Assembly (NCBI GenBank): GCA_015494485.1
Contig: WGBF01000281.1
Span: 1-18,810 of the forward strand
DNA: 18,810 nt
Direction: 5' to 3'
Source of the DNA: a bacterium
GTDB lineage: Bacteria > Calditrichota > Calditrichia > RBG-13-44-9 > J042
Positions 7,207-15,573 of the stretch are shown here, one piece after another. Within the stretch, counting starts at the first letter, position 1, and each line of letters starts with the position of its first letter. Under the pieces are notes generated by a model. The model had not been told where the DNA came from, made no database searches, and saw nothing but the letters and a program-made list of their open reading frames with translations. The translations under genes and the position numbers were made by a program.

Positions 7207-8574
7207 ATGATTAAACACCGAATCAGCGAACAACAACTGCTGGAAGGCCCGATCACGCCGGTTTTAATTAAACTGGCCATTCCGTTGATTATCGCTTTCG
7301 GATTTCAAACCAGCTACAATTTCTTGGACCGCTTTTTTGTCAGTAAACTGGGGGATGTGGCCACAGCGGCTATTGGAATGGCCTTTACGGTGCAATTGTT
7401 TATTATTGCCATTGGCGCTGGTGTGGGCGTGGGGATTAACTCCTTTATTGCCCGCAACCTGGGAGCCGGGAATAAGGCAGCAGCGGAGCAAACTGCCCTG
7501 CATGCCTTTGTGCTGGCGCTGGGGCTGGGCGTTTCCATTTCCCTGGGCGGCTGGTTATTGCAGGAGTTTTTATTCCGCGCCATGGGGGCTGAGGGCCAAC
7601 TGCTTCAGTACATCCTGGATTATCTGACCATTATTTTTGCTTTTACGCCCATTGTGCTCCTGGGCATGTTTACCAACAATATTTTCCGGGGGTGGGGCGA
7701 CACTATTTACCCCATGGTGTTCATGGTAACCGGGATGGGTTTAAATATTGTGCTGGACCCGCTGTTAATTTTTGGGCTGGGGCCGTTTCCGGCACTGGGG
7801 ATTCGCGGGGCAGCCTGGGCAACCGGTATTTCCCGCAGCATTGCCCTGGGTTTAGCACTGCTGGTCATGCTCGGTAAGCACCAACCCACCCGGTTGTCCT
7901 TTAAACGGCTGCGCTTTTCGACCAAAATCACCAAAGGCATTTTTCAGGTGGGACTTCCCTCTTCTCTCAGTCAGTTGTTGTCCAGTATTACCATGGGATT
8001 GCTGTTCTTTTTCCTGAAACCATTTGGGGAAGCGGCCAAAGCAGCCTACACCATTGTGTTTACCTATGACATGGTGGCTTTCCTGCCAGTGCTGGGTATT
8101 GCCCAATCGGTGACCATTTTAACCGGGCACAACTTTGGCGCCCATAAGCTAAAGCGGGTAAAAGCGGTGTTACGCAGCGGTATTCAAACTGCGGTGCTGT
8201 TAATGGGCATTGTTGCCGCTCTGGTGTTTACCTTTCCGGTAACGTTTGCCGGGGTGTTTGCCCGTTCCCGGACTGTGCTGGAAATTACGGTCCAGGCCCT
8301 GCGCATCCTTTCCCCCGGCTACATTTTTTACGGATTCTATTTGATTAGCACAGCCAGTTTTCAGGGACTGGGCATGGGGCGTCAGTACTTAATTGCCAAC
8401 ATCGCCCGGTTGTACGCGTTTCAGGTACCGCTGGTTTTCCTGCTAAGCCTGAGCATCGGGCTTACCGGTGTGTGGCTGGGGCTGTTGCTGGGGAATGCCC
8501 TCAGCGCCATTGCCACGCTGTGGTGGTATTTTTACAATTTCAGAACCAAAATCCGCCTCCGCTCCCGGGACTGA
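7207..8574 (+). CDS. MATE-family multidrug/sodium efflux transporter
   Basis: A 455-residue inner-membrane protein that would export cationic drugs or metabolites in exchange for Na+ or H+. The length and the spread of hydrophobic segments fit the usual 12 transmembrane helices in two bundles. Family features include the N-terminal LLEGPITPVLIKLAIPLI, the loop FIARNLGAGN, TNNIFRGWGDT in the middle, the internal repeat with GLPSSLSQLLSSI, and GHNFGAHKLKRVK in the second half. The start at 7207 is fixed by an in-frame stop at 7186 and by the conserved N-terminus, yet no Shine-Dalgarno sequence precedes it (the bases before it are pyrimidine-rich), unlike most neighbours. Stands alone, divergent from the beta-helix gene; substrate unknown. 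Confidence 0.94.
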   Translation: MIKHRISEQQLLEGPITPVLIKLAIPLIIAFGFQTSYNFLDRFFVSKLGDVATAAIGMAFTVQLFIIAIGAGVGVGINSFIARNLGAGNKAAAEQTALHAFVLALGLGVSISLGGWLLQEFLFRAMGAEGQLLQYILDYLTIIFAFTPIVLLGMFTNNIFRGWGDTIYPMVFMVTGMGLNIVLDPLLIFGLGPFPALGIRGAAWATGISRSIALGLALLVMLGKHQPTRLSFKRLRFSTKITKGIFQVGLPSSLSQLLSSITMGLLFFFLKPFGEAAKAAYTIVFTYDMVAFLPVLGIAQSVTILTGHNFGAHKLKRVKAVLRSGIQTAVLLMGIVAALVFTFPVTFAGVFARSRTVLEITVQALRILSPGYIFYGFYLISTASFQGLGMGRQYLIANIARLYAFQVPLVFLLSLSIGLTGVWLGLLLGNALSAIATLWWYFYNFRTKIRLRSRD

Positions 8575-8601
8575 ACCGGCATTTTTTGTTTGTCCCGTTT
8601 T
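8566..8601 (+). terminator. Weak candidate terminator at the end of the MATE gene
   Basis: CGGGAC (8566-8571) pairs with GTCCCG (8592-8597) and is followed by TTTT. The left arm lies in the last codons of the transporter gene, and the loop (20 nt) includes the stop codon. The stem is short, so this is tentative. Confidence 0.3.
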
Positions 8602-8878
8602 GCTTCCGCTTTCCGCCTACGGGTTTCTTACCTCCTCCTAAATTCTGAAAGCGTCGCCGGGGAAAAGAGATATTTCCCTGAAAAATTCCGTTCCTGGCAG
8701 GAATTCGGTAAACCGTTCCCGCGCGTCCATCGTTCAAGTAACGGAAAACGCACAAAAATTTTTCAAGAAAAATAATTCTAACTACAATTTTAATTTTTTT
8801 TGATTATTTTTAGTATTTTAGGGTGTTGGTTCATTCTCATACACAGAAAATTCGTTCCAAACAATACACAGGGAATTT
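8602..8878. other. Intergenic region before the SNF2 gene
   Basis: No gene is supported here. A distant inverted repeat (CGCTTTC near 8607, GAAAGCG near 8647) has a loop too long to mean much. Bases 8755-8820 are very AT-rich and include TACAAT (8783-8788), a plausible -10 with no good -35. AGGGA at 8870-8874 is a modest ribosome site for the helicase start at 8879. Confidence 0.3.
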
Positions 8879-11758
8879 ATGAGCTGGCGGGCACGTATTG
8901 AACAATTGGTGGGGCTAATTGAAAAAGCCCCTCAACCCAAGCATTTTGAATCCAAGACCGGGGTGTACGAACCGTATTTTATCATTGAATTGCGGGCGTC
9001 TAACTGGAACATTTCGCCCTACGCCAATTACACCCGTCTGGATGGCGCTCCAGGCCGGGAGGTGCGGCTTTCCTTAGCGGTGCTGGACAGCAGCCGGGTA
9101 AACATTACGGAAGATGAACTGAACTGCCTGATTTACTTACAGTCCGCTGCCGGCCAGGAAGCCAAAAATTATTTTACCTACACCAGCCCGGTGGGTTTTT
9201 TGCTGGAATGGCTGCGCAACAGCACGGTGTATTTAAAAACCCAGACCAGCCGCCAGCTGGAAAAGCTTTCCTACTATCCGGAAACGATGAAAATCGTTTT
9301 GCGCCTGAAGCAGGGCCGCAACGGGTATTATTTGCAACCGACCCTAAAAAACAACACCCATGCGATCGAGCTGGAAAAGTCTGTGGTGGTGCTGACCTCC
9401 AACCCCATGTTTTTTCTGTACAACAACATTCTGTACCGGGTGGAAAGCCACCTGCCGGCTATTTTCTGGAATAACTTCTTCCGGGTGTACGAAAAATTTG
9501 AAATCCCCAAAAATGAGCTGAACGATTTCATCCGCATTTACCTCTCCCACCTGTTGCAGGTTATTGACTGGGAAAACCTGGGGGACCACCTGAAAGCCTA
9601 CGAACTGCCCCTTGAGGAAAAAATCATTGCCTTTTCGGAAGAAAACCAGCAGTTGCAAATTGACGTTTATTTCCGTTACGGGCGGTTTGACTTCCCGGCT
9701 AATCCACCGGCAGACCGCAGCCTGACAAACGACCGGGGACGGCTGTTCATTATTAAACGGGACCGCCAGGCCGAAGATGAGGCACGGGCATTTCTGGAAG
9801 AACACGGTTTAATTTACCGCAGCGGCTACTGGCACATTGCCGCGGATTACCACCCCATGGACTGGATGCGGCTGGAAGTGCCGCGGTTGGAAAAGTACGG
9901 GTTTAAAATGGAAGGCCTGGAAGACCTCCGTTACTTCCGGGTGCACCGGCACGTGCCGCGGGTGCAGGTTTCCGTTCAAAGTACCGACCACACCCTGGAG
10001 GTAAAGTTTCACGTTAAAGTGGGAAAAAAGTCCGTGGTGGTGCCCCAGTTTTTGCGGCAACTGCGCAGCGGCAAGCCCTACCTTAAACTGTCCGATGGTT
10101 CCCACGTGTACCTGCCGCCAGAAAAACGGCGGGAATTGCTGCAACTGGCAGAACTGGTGGATATTAAGGACGGCTACCAAAAACTCAAATTAGCCGCTGC
10201 GGGCGTGGTGCTGTTGCAGCACATGCAGGATCTGGATGTGGACTTGAATCTGGATGAGGACAGCCGGGAACTGGTGGAACGCTTCCGGGAATTCCACGAA
10301 ATTGAACCCGTTGCACCCTCTCCCAAATTTCAAGGTACGTTGCGCCCTTACCAACAGGCTGGTTTGGACTGGCTGCACTTTCTGCACGATTTCCACTTTG
10401 GGGGCATTTTAGCGGACGACATGGGGCTGGGGAAAACCGTTCAGGTTATTGCCCTGCTGCAAACGTTAAAAGACGAAGGCCACCTGACCCGCCCGGTTTT
10501 AATTGTTGTCCCCCTGACCCTTATTTTCAACTGGGTGCAGGAATTCAAGCGCTTTGCCCCGGAAATGCGGGTGCTTCGGTATTACGGCAATCGCCAGGAA
10601 CGCGCCCGTTACCTGCAGGAATTTGACCAATACGACGTGGTGCTTTCCAGCTACGGTGTCATTCTTCAGGACCAGAAGGCATTAAGCGAAGTGGAGTTTG
10701 ACTACATTATTCTGGACGAATCGCAAAAAATTAAAAACCCCCAGACCAAAACATACCGTGCCATCCAGAAATTGCAGGGGAAACATCGCCTGGCGCTTAC
10801 CGGAACGCCCATCGAAAATGCTCTGCAGGATTTGTGGGCTCAGTTCAACTTTGTGAATCCCGGATTGTTGGGAACCCACGCCCAGTTTATGGCGCGTTTC
10901 GTGGAAATCCCCCCGGAAGAACGCCCGGAGCGATTCGAAGTGCTAAAGAAAATCATTTATCCCTTCATTTTGCGGCGCACCAAGGAAGAAGTCGAAAAGC
11001 AATTGCCACCGCTTACCGAGATTGTTCAACTGGTGGAAATGACCGATGCCCAGCGGGAAATGTACCGCAACGTTGTGGAGGCATATCGCCGGCAGATTTT
11101 CTCCAGCATCGAGGAAATGGGCCTGAATAAAACGCGCATGAAAATAATCGAAGCCCTGACCTATTTGCGGCAGATTACCTGCCATCCCGCCATTTTAAAG
11201 GAGGACATGGACCTGTGGAGCAGCGGCAAACTCATTCTCCTGGAGGACATGCTGGAAGAAATTCTGGGGCGGGGCCACAAGGTGCTCATTTTTTCCCAAT
11301 TCGTGCGGTTTCTGGCCCTGGTGCGTCGCCTGTTCGAGGAAAAGGGATGGACGTACGAGTACCTGGACGGCCGCACCCGGAATCGGGAGAAGCATATCCG
11401 CAATTTTCAGGAAAACCCCAAAATCGGCGCCTTTCTCATTTCCCTGAAAGCGGGGGGTCTGGGCCTGAATCTGACCGCTGCGGATTATGTGATTCACCTG
11501 GACCCGTGGTGGAACCCGGCGGTGGAACAACAGGCAACGGACCGCGCGCATCGCATTGGGCAGGACAAGCGGGTTTTTGTGTACAAATTTTTAACCAAGG
11601 GTACGGTGGAAGAAAAAATCTTTCAGCTTCAACAGTACAAAAAACAACTTTCCCGGGAATTGATTACCAGCGATGAAGGGTTTATTAAACAATTAACCCG
11701 CGAAGATCTGGAAAAATTGTTTGAAATCACTGGAAATGGCAATACCAACGGAAAGTAA
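8879..11758 (+). CDS. Bacterial SNF2-family DEAD/H-like helicase/translocase
   Basis: A 959-residue cytoplasmic ATP-driven double-stranded DNA translocase. Residues about 1-480 form a long N-terminal region without motifs I recognise (no Cys/His cluster, so no SWIM finger seen). The SNF2 core follows: Walker A GILADDMGLGKT (509-520), Walker B-type DESQ (613-616, in place of the commoner DEAQ/DEAH), motif III TGTPIEN (641-647), then the second RecA lobe with KVLIFSQF (801-808), LISLKAGGLGLNL, and motif VI RAHRIGQ (889-895, Arg fingers). Lys519 and Asp613/Glu614 are intact, so it should be an active ATPase. Bacterial members act in DNA repair, transcription recycling (RapA-like) or defence. No nuclease, methylase or other defence gene adjoins it, so a single-gene housekeeping or repair role is preferred. 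Confidence 0.95.
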   Translation: MSWRARIEQLVGLIEKAPQPKHFESKTGVYEPYFIIELRASNWNISPYANYTRLDGAPGREVRLSLAVLDSSRVNITEDELNCLIYLQSAAGQEAKNYFTYTSPVGFLLEWLRNSTVYLKTQTSRQLEKLSYYPETMKIVLRLKQGRNGYYLQPTLKNNTHAIELEKSVVVLTSNPMFFLYNNILYRVESHLPAIFWNNFFRVYEKFEIPKNELNDFIRIYLSHLLQVIDWENLGDHLKAYELPLEEKIIAFSEENQQLQIDVYFRYGRFDFPANPPADRSLTNDRGRLFIIKRDRQAEDEARAFLEEHGLIYRSGYWHIAADYHPMDWMRLEVPRLEKYGFKMEGLEDLRYFRVHRHVPRVQVSVQSTDHTLEVKFHVKVGKKSVVVPQFLRQLRSGKPYLKLSDGSHVYLPPEKRRELLQLAELVDIKDGYQKLKLAAAGVVLLQHMQDLDVDLNLDEDSRELVERFREFHEIEPVAPSPKFQGTLRPYQQAGLDWLHFLHDFHFGGILADDMGLGKTVQVIALLQTLKDEGHLTRPVLIVVPLTLIFNWVQEFKRFAPEMRVLRYYGNRQERARYLQEFDQYDVVLSSYGVILQDQKALSEVEFDYIILDESQKIKNPQTKTYRAIQKLQGKHRLALTGTPIENALQDLWAQFNFVNPGLLGTHAQFMARFVEIPPEERPERFEVLKKIIYPFILRRTKEEVEKQLPPLTEIVQLVEMTDAQREMYRNVVEAYRRQIFSSIEEMGLNKTRMKIIEALTYLRQITCHPAILKEDMDLWSSGKLILLEDMLEEILGRGHKVLIFSQFVRFLALVRRLFEEKGWTYEYLDGRTRNREKHIRNFQENPKIGAFLISLKAGGLGLNLTAADYVIHLDPWWNPAVEQQATDRAHRIGQDKRVFVYKFLTKGTVEEKIFQLQQYKKQLSRELITSDEGFIKQLTREDLEKLFEITGNGNTNGK

Positions 11759-11841
11759 CAGTTTCCTGATTGAGTGGTGGACGATTCACTTTCTGTTCGC
11801 CGGAATTCTTAAGAATCACTTCCGAAGTAACACCATGCAGC

Positions 11842-11885
11842 TATCCGCACTTCCTCCCCCGGCATAGCGGATACCGGAGGAGGAA
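11842..11885. other. Interlocking hairpins in the convergent gap
   Basis: TTCCTCCCCCGG (11851-11862) pairs with CCGGAGGAGGAA (11874-11885), 11 of 12 pairs, loop 11 nt. A second exact pairing, TATCCGC (11842-11848) with GCGGATA (11867-11873), interlocks with it in pseudoknot order. No T-run follows on either strand, so it is not a classical terminator, although it lies where the helicase (+) and peptidase (-) transcripts converge. A 12-base palindrome (ATTCTTAAGAAT, 11805-11816) lies nearby. May act as a transcript 3' end structure. Confidence 0.35.
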
Positions 11886-11896
11886 AAACAATTCCA

Positions 11897-14059
11897 TTAT
11901 TCTACAATTTCCAGCTCATTTAAAATGTTTTGCGCATTGGAAAATTTGTCCAGAATAAACAACAGGTACTGCGCATCCACACTAATGGTGCGGGTAATGG
12001 CATTGTCGAACTGAAAGTCACTGGTCATGGCTTCATAGTTGCCGTCAAAGGCGACGCCAATTAATTCACCCCGACCATTCAAAACGGGACTACCGGAATT
12101 GCCACCGGTAATATCGGTGGTGTGCAAAAAGTTTACCGGCACGTCATGCAGTTCCGGGTCCATGTAGGGCCCAAAATCGCGCTGCGCTTCCAGATCCAGA
12201 AGTTTCTGCGGTGCATTAAAAGGGTCTTTACCGGTATGTTTTTCCACCACTCCGGCCAGTTTGGTTTTGGGCAGGTAAATTACCGCATCCCGCGGCACAT
12301 ATCCCCGCACATCGCCGTACGTAAAGCGCAGGGTGCGGTTGGCATCCGGGTACAGTTTTTTGCCTTTCCAGGCGAAAAGGGCTTCCATGTATTTGGCACG
12401 GAGTTCCTCAATTTTGCCCCCGAATTCTTTGTTCTTTTCTTCCACCGGCTTCATCTCTTCGTAATACACTTTGGCAAACTTCACCAGCGGGTCATTCAGG
12501 GCTTCAATTTCTTTTCTGGACATATCCAACAAGCGCGCGGCATCCAGTAAATCGTTAAATTGGGTGCCATCGAACAGCTTGTCCACATAGGCATCCACAC
12601 GCTGTTTGGCTTCCGCACCGGTTTTGCCATCAATAATGTTCTTAACGAACTGCGGTTGGTAATCCGGTGGCAAATTGGCCATTTTTTCCAGAAAGGCCTT
12701 CATCATGGCACGGTCAACTTCTTTGAAATACTGTTTGTTGCGGTAGGTGAGCTGCTCCTTCATGCGCTGAATGTTCTTTTCCGTGAAGCCGGGTTCGCGC
12801 TGGTCTTCCGGCTTTTCTTTTTCAATGGCATACCGGTAAGCCGTGTACACCAGATTGGGCAGGCTGGCAAACCGCACTGCCCCCAGCCATTGGTGCTGCG
12901 GCCCCCAGGTTCGCAAATCGGCATAAAGCCGGGCAATTTGCGGCAACACGTCGCCGTATTTTTTCTTTAACTCCGGCTTGCTGTTCAGAAAGGCGACAAA
13001 TTCTTTTTCAAAAGCCTTTTTCTTGTCCAGTAATTTTAATTTGCGGAACCCATCCAGCATTCCCTGATTGTTTTTGAGGACATTGTTCAATCCTTTCATA
13101 AAGCCCGAAACGGCAATGGCAATGCGGGGGTCTTTTTTGCTTTCATTTTCCAGCACCTTGATGGCGGTGGAGAAGAGTTCAATCTGGAACGGGAAGTTAA
13201 TTTCCTGATTGTAGGCCACTGAATATGAAGTGCGGTAGCGGTAGGTACGGCCCGGAAAACCCAGGATGAAAGTAAAATCGCCTTCCTTTACCCCCTGGTT
13301 GGAAATGGGGAAATACTTTTTGGGCTGGTAGGGCACATTGTCTTTGCTGTAATCTGCGGGTTCACCGTCTTTGGTGGCGTACACGCGGAAGAACGCAAAA
13401 TCACCGGTATGGCGGGGCCACATCCAGTTGTCAATATCGCCACCATATTCCCCAATGCTGCGCGGTGGGGCGTAAACCAGGCGCACATCCTTATACCGTT
13501 TGTAGGTCACCAGATAATAGTACACCCCATTAAACATCGAAACCACCCGCGCTTCAATACCGGGTTCCTTTTCCGCCGCTTCGCGGATTTTTTCCATCTG
13601 GCGGTTTAGCGCGTCAAACCGTTCTACCGGGGACATCCCTTCCTTGAGAACCTGTTTCACCTCATCGGTCACATCCTTAAACGCCTGGGTAATTAACACT
13701 TCGTAGCCGGGGATGGGAATTTCCTCCTCCATGGTTTTGGCCAGGAAGCCATTTTCAATGTAATTGTGCTCCGGGGTGCTGGCACGCTGCAGGGCCCCAA
13801 ACGCCACGTGATGGTTGGTTAACACCAGCCCTTTGGGCGACACGAACTCACCGGTGCCCCCATCGATAATTACCACGGCATCCTTTAACGCATACACCTC
13901 CCGCGGCGATAGCTTCATGCCCCGCTTTTCCAGACTCTTCCAATCCAGCTCCTTCAGCTGATCCAGCAGCCACATCCCTTCGTCCGCCAGGGACACGGTA
14001 AACAATACCAGAACCAGCACTGCAGCAAGCCGCAGACTTCGTTGAACAAACGCTTTCAT
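11897..14059 (-). CDS. S46-family dipeptidyl-peptidase, DPP7-like
   Basis: A serine exopeptidase that removes dipeptides from peptide N-termini, acting in the periplasm or at the cell surface for peptide nutrition. 720 residues, full length. Signal peptide at 1-26, cleaved near SLA/DEG. The chymotrypsin-like triad is visible: His84 in LTNHHVAFG, Asp220 in NWMWPRHTGDF and Ser655 in GGNSGSPV. The helical insert of S46 enzymes fills the middle. The residue 18 after the catalytic Ser, 673, is Gly; in characterised family members Gly there goes with hydrophobic P1 preference (DPP7) and Arg with acidic P1 (DPP11). A start eight codons upstream (14083) is possible, but GGAAGGAGG (14074-14066), six bases before the ATG at 14059, decides for the shorter form. 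It is divergent from the lipoprotein cluster. Confidence 0.95.
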   Translation of the reverse strand: MKAFVQRSLRLAAVLVLVLFTVSLADEGMWLLDQLKELDWKSLEKRGMKLSPREVYALKDAVVIIDGGTGEFVSPKGLVLTNHHVAFGALQRASTPEHNYIENGFLAKTMEEEIPIPGYEVLITQAFKDVTDEVKQVLKEGMSPVERFDALNRQMEKIREAAEKEPGIEARVVSMFNGVYYYLVTYKRYKDVRLVYAPPRSIGEYGGDIDNWMWPRHTGDFAFFRVYATKDGEPADYSKDNVPYQPKKYFPISNQGVKEGDFTFILGFPGRTYRYRTSYSVAYNQEINFPFQIELFSTAIKVLENESKKDPRIAIAVSGFMKGLNNVLKNNQGMLDGFRKLKLLDKKKAFEKEFVAFLNSKPELKKKYGDVLPQIARLYADLRTWGPQHQWLGAVRFASLPNLVYTAYRYAIEKEKPEDQREPGFTEKNIQRMKEQLTYRNKQYFKEVDRAMMKAFLEKMANLPPDYQPQFVKNIIDGKTGAEAKQRVDAYVDKLFDGTQFNDLLDAARLLDMSRKEIEALNDPLVKFAKVYYEEMKPVEEKNKEFGGKIEELRAKYMEALFAWKGKKLYPDANRTLRFTYGDVRGYVPRDAVIYLPKTKLAGVVEKHTGKDPFNAPQKLLDLEAQRDFGPYMDPELHDVPVNFLHTTDITGGNSGSPVLNGRGELIGVAFDGNYEAMTSDFQFDNAITRTISVDAQYLLFILDKFSNAQNILNELEIVE

Positions 14060-14258
14060 TGCTCGCCTCCTTCCAGTTTGCATGATTTTATTTGCATAGA
14101 TGATGAAAAATTACGCTGAATGGAGACATGAAGTTACAGAAAAATAAATTTCGTGGCGGTAAAATGCTGCCTTTTGCACCCGGAAGGGCGAACTTCCGTA
14201 TTAAGACGTGCGTTAAAAATTCCTGCATTATTTCAGAAACTTGCGAAATTTAATGAAG

Positions 14259-14287
14259 TTGAAAAAACATCGATTTGTTTTTATATT
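14259..14287 (+). promoter_or_regulatory. Sigma-70-type promoter of the envelope cluster
   Basis: TTGAAA (14259-14264), a spacer of exactly 17 nt, and TATATT (14282-14287); each box matches consensus at 5 of 6 bases. The transcript would start about 14294, giving a leader of about 50 nt before the lipoprotein start at 14344. The remainder of the 284-nt gap to the peptidase start shows no gene. Confidence 0.55.
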
Positions 14288-14343
14288 GAAGTCTTTACTT
14301 TTTTGAATGGTGAAAAGAAAACGTATAACAGAAAAGAGAACGG

Positions 14344-15564
14344 ATGAGCGGATACCGCGCGGTTTACAGATTGGTGCTTCTCCTTGGCTTCGCACTACTC
14401 ATTGCCTGTGCTGAAAACCCGGTTAACCTCCCTGAAGATGTGATCATTGACCCTTCCAACCAGGATCGCCTGCAGGTAGACACCATTGAGGTATCTTTCG
14501 ATACCACCTACAGCATACCCGGCGTGGTGAACACCGTAGATGCCAGCGTATTGCTGATGGGCCGTCAGCAAGGCGTGGAAATGTACCCCATTATTAAATT
14601 CCTGCGCGGGGAACATTCCGCCAACAACGTTCAGGTTTTACAGGCTGAATTTAAATTACTGGTAGACCGATTTTTAGGGGACACCACCACCAACTACTCC
14701 ATTACGGTGTATCCCATCGTTAAAAACTGGAGCGACAACACATCCCCCATCTGGCAGGATGTGGAAAGTGCAGTGGATTTTTCCCACCCCATTGGTTTTT
14801 ATGAATCGCAGAAACTGGGGAAGGATACCATCACAATTTCCCTTATCGATACGGCCCTGGTACGCACCTGGTCGGACACCAACAAAAGCGACCAAAATTA
14901 CGGCGTTTACCTGGACTTTCAATCGGACCAAAACTTCTTAATTAAATTTCGGGCGGGCCCGGAATTTCGCCTCACCTACATGGCGGAAGGCGACACAGCG
15001 CCCAGCGTGGACTCCACCTACCTCACCCGGGATGCGTATGTGATTCAGGGGACCCCCCCGGAACTGGATACGGAGACGTACAACTACGTGATGTCGTTAT
15101 TCCCCCGGTACATGATCATGAGTTTTGACCTCACACCGTTACGGGAAAAGTACCCGGACGGCATCATCATCTCCTCCGGCGAATTCATCCTTCCAATCGA
15201 TACCTCTGCCAGCTTTATTGACCCTTCGGAAGGGGTTCCGTTACGGATGCGGGCCATTACATCGGACCCGACGGTTGAAAATCCGGAGATCGATTCTTCC
15301 CGAACCGGATTGTCATTCGATGCTTTTTCGTATGATTCCGGATATGTTAAACTCTCCCCGGGGACCGCGCGCAAGGATTTTGCCTCCCTTTACCTGCAGC
15401 AGTTACTGGAAGACCCCCAGGCCTTTACCGGGGTAAAACTGGATTTGCGAAGTGCGGCGAATTATTTTGCCTATATTGCGTTTCGTAAACACCGGGAACC
15501 TTTGCCAGGCAATCGGCCACGGTTATTGATTTATTATTGGATCCCACCGGAAACAGGAAATTGA
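14344..15564 (+). CDS. Lipoprotein with two DNRLRE-like beta-sandwich domains
   Basis: A 406-residue predicted lipoprotein. The hydrophobic leader (residues 9-21) ends in the lipobox LIAC with Cys22, which would be lipidated and probably sent to the outer membrane. The mature part has two related halves. The first, about 45-225, contains SWSD-like motifs (KNWSDNTSPIWQDV, RTWSDTNKSDQNYGVYLDF) of the DNRLRE/carbohydrate-binding-like jelly-roll family. The second, about 255-400, repeats the strand order (YMIMSFDLTPL, SGEFILPIDTS, RPRLLIYYWIPP). No catalytic residues are apparent. It is the first gene of a cluster; the barrel gene starts 9 nt after its stop. The ribosome site is weak (AGAGAACGG). 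Could be a surface-binding or structural subunit; function unknown. Confidence 0.85.
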   Translation: MSGYRAVYRLVLLLGFALLIACAENPVNLPEDVIIDPSNQDRLQVDTIEVSFDTTYSIPGVVNTVDASVLLMGRQQGVEMYPIIKFLRGEHSANNVQVLQAEFKLLVDRFLGDTTTNYSITVYPIVKNWSDNTSPIWQDVESAVDFSHPIGFYESQKLGKDTITISLIDTALVRTWSDTNKSDQNYGVYLDFQSDQNFLIKFRAGPEFRLTYMAEGDTAPSVDSTYLTRDAYVIQGTPPELDTETYNYVMSLFPRYMIMSFDLTPLREKYPDGIIISSGEFILPIDTSASFIDPSEGVPLRMRAITSDPTVENPEIDSSRTGLSFDAFSYDSGYVKLSPGTARKDFASLYLQQLLEDPQAFTGVKLDLRSAANYFAYIAFRKHREPLPGNRPRLLIYYWIPPETGN

Positions 15565-15573
15565 GGTCAGCAC

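Noticed and set aside
8879..11758. SNF2 helicase as part of a DISARM-like or other defence island
   Set aside because: Neighbours are a transporter and a peptidase; no methylase, nuclease, PLD or DUF1998-type partner is present in the window.
14153..14347. 64-codon plus-strand frame before the lipoprotein gene
   Set aside because: Contains the predicted promoter and leader; no ribosome site; composition of non-coding AT-rich DNA.
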